Part shown: in pieces, positions 22,916-25,920 of the stretch
How positions within the stretch are numbered: the stretch's first letter is position 1
Layout: each line of letters begins with the position of its first letter
Virus record (IMG/VR): IMGVR_UViG_3300033141_003292
Span: 1 to 25,920 of that record
Source of the DNA: a virus
DNA: 25,920 bases
Direction: 5' to 3' (one strand)
Notes under the pieces: model-generated
Database searches by the model: none
Seen by the model: only the letters and a program-made list of their open reading frames with translations
What the model was told of the DNA's origin: nothing
Position numbers and translations under genes: made by a program

Positions 22916-23092
22916 ATGTTGGTGTATCATGCTGTGGTGAGGTTTGGCGCAGCTAAGCAGAGTAGGGTCTTCTACGATTTTGTGGATGCTTGTAGGTGGC
23001 TGTATGGTTTCTCTGTGGGGAGGTACTATGTTGATGGGGTGCGGTATAGTAGGGAGACGCTCCGAGACGTGGTTCTAGCGGAAACTCTCTAG
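22916..23092 (+). CDS. 58-aa protein of unknown function
   Basis: The ATG at 22916 lies about 30 nt after a TATA box, giving a leader of only a few bases. The product (MLVYHAVVRFGAAKQSRVFY, then DFVDACRWLYGF and a basic SRETLRD end) looks alpha/beta and folded. First gene of the plus-strand unit. No family recognised. Confidence 0.6.
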   Translation: MLVYHAVVRFGAAKQSRVFYDFVDACRWLYGFSVGRYYVDGVRYSRETLRDVVLAETL

Positions 23093-23110
23093 TCTCTCTA
23101 TGGCGATATG

Positions 23111-23118
23111 CTTATATC
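23111..23118 (+). promoter_or_regulatory. TATA box before the 59-aa gene
   Basis: CTTATATC lies 31 nt upstream of the ATG at 23149, the same form as the box in front of the preceding gene; transcription from here would start close to the GTGATCTAAG leader. Confidence 0.5.
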
Positions 23119-23148
23119 TAGTGACTGTATAGGTTATAGTGATCTAAG

Positions 23149-23328
23149 ATGAAGACACAGAAAGAAATACAACATCTACTAGATGAAGGATACAGGTGCA
23201 TACTACGCGGATACCGTGTGAATCTATGCAGCGGTGAAAGGTGTCACCATAAGGATATATGTATATTCATGAACGGGGGCCCCGGTAACTACACTGAAAC
23301 TAGGATGATCAGGGAGACGCTTCTATGA
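23149..23328 (+). CDS. 59-aa Cys/His mini-protein
   Basis: The ATG is preceded by GTGATCTAAG, where GTGATC can pair with the archaeal 16S 3' end. The product (MKTQKEIQHLLDEGYRCILR at the start) has four cysteines and two histidines (RC, LCSGERCHH, IC), which could make a small metal site. The last codons overlap the next start (ATGA). Function unknown. Confidence 0.6.
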   Translation: MKTQKEIQHLLDEGYRCILRGYRVNLCSGERCHHKDICIFMNGGPGNYTETRMIRETLL

Positions 23329-23432
23329 CTGTTGACTTAGCCACAGTATACACATTCATAGTATTGGTGTTTGGTCTGTTCGCGGTAAGCCTTATAATTC
23401 TCGGTAAAAAGTTAATGAGGAGACGTTTCTAA
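23325..23432 (+). CDS. 35-aa single-pass membrane peptide
   Basis: MTVDLATVYTFIVLVFGLF starts a hydrophobic helix of about 22 residues that ends in the basic KKLMRRRF, so the N-terminus should face out. ATGA overlap with the preceding gene supports translation. It resembles the next peptide (VFGLFAV versus LGLFTV). Confidence 0.55.
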   Translation: MTVDLATVYTFIVLVFGLFAVSLIILGKKLMRRRF

Positions 23433-23433
23433 G

Positions 23434-23529
23434 ATGATGGATTACTTAACCCTGTACGTCGCCATTGTGTTGACGCTTGGCTTATTCACAGTATGCGTGA
23501 CCATATACACGGATAAGAGGAGTCCCTAA
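23434..23529 (+). CDS. 31-aa single-pass membrane peptide
   Basis: Starts 1 bp after the previous stop (MMDYLTLYVAIVLTLGLF), one membrane helix, then YTDKRSP. Similar in length, topology and local sequence to its neighbour, as if from tandem duplication. Such paired peptides could be holin/antiholin-like or toxin-like; neither is shown. Confidence 0.5.
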   Translation: MMDYLTLYVAIVLTLGLFTVCVTIYTDKRSP

Positions 23530-23530
23530 G

Positions 23531-23665
23531 GTGAAGAATGTGAAGTGTAAACACTGCGGCGGCCCCACTGTGAAGCGTGGGTACCGGATAACGGGGAAGA
23601 ATGGGGTGTCTAGAGCTGTTTACTTCTGCACCCGTTGCCCCCGTGTTACGCTTGTTAGAGAGTAA
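23531..23665 (+). CDS. 44-aa zinc-ribbon protein
   Basis: GTG start one base after the previous stop, with AAGGTG before it. CKHCGG near residue 6 and CTRC near 33 make a four-Cys ribbon with the hairpin between (VKRGYRITGKNGVSRAVYF). Similar ribbons occur in the N-terminus of some transposase-associated proteins, but there is nothing else of a transposon here. An oligo-T run (23673-23678) follows the stop. Confidence 0.65.
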   Translation: MKNVKCKHCGGPTVKRGYRITGKNGVSRAVYFCTRCPRVTLVRE

Positions 23666-23672
23666 CCCCTTC

Positions 23673-23678
23673 TTTTTT
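23673..23678 (+). terminator. Oligo-T terminator candidate
   Basis: Six T residues 8 bp after the zinc-ribbon gene stop, in a pyrimidine-rich stretch. Would end the first part of the plus-strand unit. Confidence 0.35.
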
Positions 23679-23684
23679 CCTATC

Positions 23685-23900
23685 ATGGCTTCTTTGTTTG
23701 TTTCTCTATGTATGTTGCCGTGTGGAGGGGGTTATATGCTGTGTGGTTCTGGGGTGTTGTGTTCCTTGTGGTTGTTTGTGTTTTTGTGTGTTTTTGGGGG
23801 GTGTTTTGGGGTTTGTGGTTTGTTTGCGTTGGTTGTGTTGTTTGGGTTTTGTATATCGTTAATGTTATATAGGGGTGGTGTGTATGATATGGTGATCTAA
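23685..23900 (+). CDS. Cys-rich hydrophobic protein, probably membrane-bound
   Basis: 71 aa from the ATG at 23685. Almost entirely hydrophobic (LCSLWLFVFLCVFGGCFGVC, then GLFALVVLFGFCISLML) with eight cysteines, so two membrane segments are likely. The DNA is extremely G/T-rich, unlike its neighbours. There is no SD, so translation is uncertain; compositional bias alone can give such frames. Its end overlaps the leader of the next gene. Confidence 0.35.
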   Translation: MASLFVSLCMLPCGGGYMLCGSGVLCSLWLFVFLCVFGGCFGVCGLFALVVLFGFCISLMLYRGGVYDMVI

Positions 23901-23901
23901 G
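23868..23901 (+). promoter_or_regulatory. TATA box and GGTGATC ribosome binding site
   Basis: TGTTATATAG (about 23868-23877) lies ~27 nt before the ATG at 23902, and GGTGATCTAAG immediately precedes that ATG. The same GTGATCTAAG-ATG leader stands before the gene at 23149. Confidence 0.5.
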
Positions 23902-24198
23902 ATGGGTGCTTTAGAGTTTGAAACGGAAGCAACTGGAAAGACGCCTGAAGAGGCTTTTAAGAGAGCGGTGGAAAACGCTTTGTATTGGCATGGCCGCAGT
24001 GGGTATACTGGTACAATAGCGGAAAAGGATTCATTCATTCTTATTCCTGTTCCAGCGGAATACGAGAACAATAAGAAGGAATACGCTAGAAAGCTATTGG
24101 ATGAGGATGATCCGCGTGTAAGCGATAAATGGGGTGACGCTGGTTGTATCCACCTAGAAAATAGTTTATATTATTTCTTCGGGTGGGCTTCTTACTAA
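23902..24198 (+). CDS. 98-aa soluble protein of unknown function
   Basis: Well-formed gene with its own TATA box and RBS. The start ALEFETEATGKTPEEAFKRA shows a strand and a helix; GYTGTIAEKDSFILIPVP follows, then YARKLLDEDDPRVSDKWGD and an aromatic end (YYFFGWASY). Codon use is A-rich like the structural genes, unlike the G/T-rich frames on each side. A nine-T run follows the stop. I have the impression of a widespread small viral protein with a GYTGTI-like centre, but cannot name a family. Confidence 0.75.
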   Translation: MGALEFETEATGKTPEEAFKRAVENALYWHGRSGYTGTIAEKDSFILIPVPAEYENNKKEYARKLLDEDDPRVSDKWGDAGCIHLENSLYYFFGWASY

Positions 24199-24203
24199 TC
24201 TCC

Positions 24204-24212
24204 TTTTTTTTT
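24204..24212 (+). terminator. Oligo-T terminator
   Basis: Nine T residues within 6-14 bp of the stop of the 98-aa gene, the strongest T run on the plus strand in this region. Confidence 0.5.
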
Positions 24213-24224
24213 ATCTTCTTTGCT

Positions 24225-24410
24225 ATGTTTGTTTGGTGGTGGTGTGTGTTATGCCGTGTTTTTTTAGGTATTCTAGGTTTAGCTCTAGTTGTTTTTTGTC
24301 TCTATCTTTTGGTGTCATGGTTGTTGTACGGGGGTTTGTGGATAATAGGTTTACGGATCATAAACATGTGTTTGCATAAAAAAAAGGGGGGGGGAACTAA
24401 ACTATCTTAA
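24225..24410 (+). CDS. Hydrophobic membrane-type frame
   Basis: 61 aa from the ATG at 24225; a longer GTG version from 24183 would overlap the previous gene and cross its terminator. The segment VLCRVFLGILGLALVVFC and the following LYLLVSWLLYGGLWIIGL would span the membrane twice. The C-terminus KKKGGG is encoded by the A8G9 tract. No SD and no promoter after the T9 run, so expression is doubtful. Confidence 0.3.
   Translation: MFVWWWCVLCRVFLGILGLALVVFCLYLLVSWLLYGGLWIIGLRIINMCLHKKKGGGTKLS
24381..24394 (-). terminator. C9T8 tract after the 40-aa minus-strand gene
   Basis: On the minus strand the stop of the 40-aa gene is followed within 5 bases by nine C and eight T residues; the T8 run is a probable archaeal terminator. 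On the plus strand the same A8G9 tract (24378-24394) lies in the tail of the convergent membrane frame and is prone to length change. Confidence 0.45.
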
Positions 24411-24519
24411 ACTCCGCCTCATCTTGTAATAGATTATATATTTTATCTATTATTTCAGACTCTGTTAATGTTTCAGATTTTCCTATGATTTTTATTTCAA
24501 AGTAGTTTTCCTTTTCCAT
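24397..24519 (-). CDS. 40-aa acidic mini-protein
   Basis: Reads MEKENYFEIKIIGKSETLTE at the start, a strand followed by a helix (ESEIIDKIYNLLQDEAEF) and a last strand (FKIV): a compact beta-alpha-beta mini-fold. The start codon lies within a 9-bp inverted repeat, which may control it. Monocistronic, with its own terminator. Possibly a small regulator; function not known. Confidence 0.6.
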   Translation of the reverse strand: MEKENYFEIKIIGKSETLTESEIIDKIYNLLQDEAEFKIV

Positions 24520-24549
24520 CTTTGATCGTATAATGAATCTATCAAAGAT
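24518..24549. repeat. 9-bp inverted repeat at the start of the 40-aa gene
   Basis: ATCTTTGAT (24518-24526) and ATCAAAGAT (24541-24549) are perfect reverse complements separated by 14 bp; a third half-site TATCAAAG stands at 24584-24591. This may be an operator for a dimeric regulator or, in the mRNA, a hairpin over the start codon. The remaining sequence to 24629 shows no gene. Confidence 0.55.
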
Positions 24550-24629
24550 AAATAAAAGGTTTGCTGTTGTAGAACTAAGAATTTATCAAAGGGTGCATGA
24601 TGTAATGTTAATGATTTGATATAAAGGAT

Positions 24630-24857
24630 TTATGGATCTGTGAATATAATACCCTTGTTTTTCACAAAGTCAAGCCATTTTCCAGAGTTCATTAATTCAA
24701 GTTGGCAATTATAACAAACAAAGTCATAATCACCGATAGGGCTTATTTCTCCTGTTTCCGGGTTTATGTCTCCTAGTTCTGCGTGTTTATAGTCATCCTC
24801 TGTAAACTCTAAACCACAGTAAAGACATTTTCCCTTTATTTTCTCTTTTTTATTCAT
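24630..24857 (-). CDS. 75-aa zinc-ribbon protein
   Basis: The ATG directly follows the TAA of the upstream gene. After a basic start (MNKKEKIKGKCLYCGLEF) it has CLYC and, ~38 residues later, CYNC: a four-Cys zinc ribbon with an acidic loop between (DDYKHAELGDINPETGE). Ends in KNKGIIFTDP. Last gene of the four-gene operon; a nucleic-acid or protein-binding finger is the usual role. Confidence 0.7.
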   Translation of the reverse strand: MNKKEKIKGKCLYCGLEFTEDDYKHAELGDINPETGEISPIGDYDFVCYNCQLELMNSGKWLDFVKNKGIIFTDP

Positions 24858-25007
24858 TTACTCTTTCACCTCCACTATATCGAAGGCTTCCACGAGTGAA
24901 AGATGAGATAATAACACCGCGATAAAGTCTCTTACCGTGTCACGGTGTGTTTTTTCCCCTAGGTCGTGGGGGTGCTGTATTGTCACTGTAAACCTGTATT
25001 GGTTCAT
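24858..25007 (-). CDS. 49-aa protein of unknown function
   Basis: The ATG overlaps the TGA of the 174-aa gene (ATGA), and its stop touches the next ATG. The product (MNQYRFTVTIQHPHDLGEKT at the start) has a beta strand, then a helix DTVRDFIAVLLSHLSLVEAF and a last strand. Coupled expression on both sides makes it a real gene despite its size. Confidence 0.6.
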   Translation of the reverse strand: MNQYRFTVTIQHPHDLGEKTHRDTVRDFIAVLLSHLSLVEAFDIVEVKE

Positions 25008-25528
25008 CTCGTGATTTCACCTAACTCTATGATAGGGTCCCGTTTTCCCTTCGGGGTTGATGCTCTAACACCATCACAACACAATATTTCATAAACCCAA
25101 CTAGCAAGATTTTTACTAAATATCTTATAAACAAAGGCACCGCTAAAACTCCGATGATTACCCCCGAAGCTCCAATACTCGCCACAGTTTTCAAGCCATG
25201 TAAACGATTCAAGCGGTAAAGCGGATGTTTCTGGGTTATCTGGATAAGGATCATAGTCAAACTCTTTAAGCGGCGCGCCTACGCCATGGACGCAAAAGAA
25301 ATACTCATCTAGATTATAGTTTTCCGCTAGTTTCTGAAGCTCCCTTAAACCATAATCCGCGTATGTTGCACGTCTAAAGCTAAACCATTTATCACAAGCC
25401 TTGATGTATAGTTTATACATTTTCACCCCGTATTCGCCAAAGTTAGGATGATCGATCTCAACAACCGTGATCCGGTGCTTACTGGATTCTTCTATTACCT
25501 CAATCTCCTTTTTTTCTATAACAGTCAT
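25004..25528 (-). CDS. 174-aa soluble protein of unknown function
   Basis: ATG at 25528 overlaps the upstream stop (ATGA). Beta-rich N-terminus (KHRITVVEIDHPNFGEYGVK), aromatic-rich centre (YFFCVHGVGAPLKEFDYDPY, SFTWLENCGEYWSFGGNHRS) and a C-terminal part with CCDG. No known motif. It is the largest gene of the coupled unit and probably its main product; an early host-interaction protein would fit its place, but this is a guess. Confidence 0.7.
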   Translation of the reverse strand: MTVIEKKEIEVIEESSKHRITVVEIDHPNFGEYGVKMYKLYIKACDKWFSFRRATYADYGLRELQKLAENYNLDEYFFCVHGVGAPLKEFDYDPYPDNPETSALPLESFTWLENCGEYWSFGGNHRSFSGAFVYKIFSKNLASWVYEILCCDGVRASTPKGKRDPIIELGEITR

Positions 25529-25731
25529 ACATATAAACTCCTATGGAATTTACCTTTTTCTGTTACCTCATCAGGATAAGTTATCCCCCAATCACTACAT
25601 AAGGACTCCACGATTTCGGCGCATTGGTCGATACTTAGCGACTGGAAAACATTATCCAGTAATTCATTAGGGCTGAGATATTCTAGTAAGTGATCTAGAT
25701 ACTCAACCCGCGTACATCTAAACTTACTCAT
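25525..25731 (-). CDS. 68-aa helical protein of unknown function
   Basis: First gene of the operon, about 9 nt behind the predicted transcription start. MSKFRCTRVEYLDHLLEYLS is followed by NELLDNVFQSLSIDQCAEIVESL, so mostly helices, with a 'WGITYPDEV' loop. Might be a small protein-binding or regulatory helix bundle. Nothing recognised. Confidence 0.65.
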   Translation of the reverse strand: MSKFRCTRVEYLDHLLEYLSPNELLDNVFQSLSIDQCAEIVESLCSDWGITYPDEVTEKGKFHRSLYV

Positions 25732-25760
25732 GTTTAGTCAATTGTTTATGTAGGGGATCA

Positions 25761-25770
25761 TATATTTAAG
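25761..25770 (-). promoter_or_regulatory. TATA promoter of the four-gene operon
   Basis: CTTAAATATA on the minus strand, with CCCC just upstream as a BRE-like element, centred 35 nt before the ATG at 25731. This leaves a leader of about 9 nt. Confidence 0.6.
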
Positions 25771-25834
25771 GGGTGCGTACAAAATGTGTAAATGATACTT
25801 CATAAACACAATAAATCTAGCTACGCGGATAGAT

Positions 25835-25846
25835 ACATATATAACC
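25835..25846 (+). promoter_or_regulatory. Plus-strand TATA box facing out of the window
   Basis: ACATATATAACC on the plus strand would start transcription near 25870 and serve a gene beyond the right edge, whose first codons may be the GTG at about 25895. The rest of 25732-25920 shows no gene, so this gap is a divergent promoter region. Confidence 0.4.
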
Positions 25847-25920
25847 ATAGAGTGTAATAATATCAGTTAGAAGTCACATCTAGGTAGCGGTTAAGTGAAA
25901 GTGGGTACACCCAACACCCC

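Noticed and set aside
23486-24071. Minus-strand frames of 66 and 68 aa opposite the zinc-ribbon and 98-aa genes
   Set aside because: Opposite strand of genes with clear starts, TATA boxes and RBS; no signals of their own.
25027-25260. 77-aa frame inside the 174-aa gene
   Set aside because: Fully contained in the better supported frame, no SD.
1-25920. CRISPR arrays, tRNAs, insertion sequences, attachment sites, origin
   Set aside because: No regularly spaced repeats, no cloverleaf with a convincing TTC loop, no transposase or integrase, no direct repeat pair at borders, and no iteron cluster was found on reading. A computed search could still find weak examples.

Overview
The window reads as a large piece of a tailed virus (or provirus) of an archaeon. 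Hallmarks of the HK97-fold tailed lineage all lie on the minus strand: small and large terminase, portal, a prohead protease fused to a scaffold, a major capsid protein (MCP), a neck connector, tail assembly chaperones with a -1 frameshift site, and a tape measure. Archaeal expression signals point to the host domain: TATA boxes of the TTTATATA / CTTATATG type 25-35 nt before starts, bare oligo-T runs as terminators, very short leaders, and Shine-Dalgarno (SD) variants (GGTGATC, GGAGG) that fit an archaeal 16S 3' end. A euryarchaeal anaerobe is a reasonable guess, but the sequence does not prove it. No integrase, DNA polymerase, tRNA, rRNA, CRISPR array or insertion sequence was seen.

Layout, read in the direction of minus-strand transcription (right to left). 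22.8-20.8 kb: zinc-ribbon and membrane proteins, including an HExGH intramembrane metalloprotease-like protein and an XhlA-like membrane protein, possibly an egress module. 20.8-17.3 kb: DNA packaging (small terminase, TerL, three tiny Cys-rich or basic proteins, portal). 17.3-11.7 kb: a family 2 glycosyltransferase, two 49-aa proteins, a beta-rich virion protein, a Cys-rich protein, the protease-scaffold fusion, a tail-tube-like protein and the MCP, followed by a T-run terminator. 11.6-4.9 kb: a glycan cassette with its own TATA box, which is framed by an 8-bp inverted repeat. It holds a methyltransferase-GT4 fusion (broken by two +1 frameshifts), two glycosyltransferases, a NeuD/PglD-like acetyltransferase, a DegT aminotransferase and a LegB-like dehydratase. 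4.9-0 kb: neck connector, tail completion proteins, chaperones, tape measure and a cut-off distal tail protein.

Right of 22.8 kb the layout changes. A plus-strand run of small genes (22.9-24.4 kb) encodes zinc ribbons, two look-alike 31-35-aa membrane peptides and two hydrophobic proteins. It converges on two minus-strand units (24.5-24.4 kb and 25.7-24.6 kb), the latter a tightly coupled four-gene operon behind a strong TATA box. These look like early or host-interaction genes; none has a recognisable function.

How it works together: TerS/TerL/portal package DNA into a shell built from MCP by the protease-scaffold; the neck and tail genes build a long flexible tail. The sugar genes could make and attach a modified amino sugar (dehydratase, then aminotransferase, then acetyltransferase, then transferases) to virion or host surface. 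Nearly all genes overlap by 1-8 bp or sit within 20 bp, so the minus-strand block is likely translated as coupled polycistronic messages.
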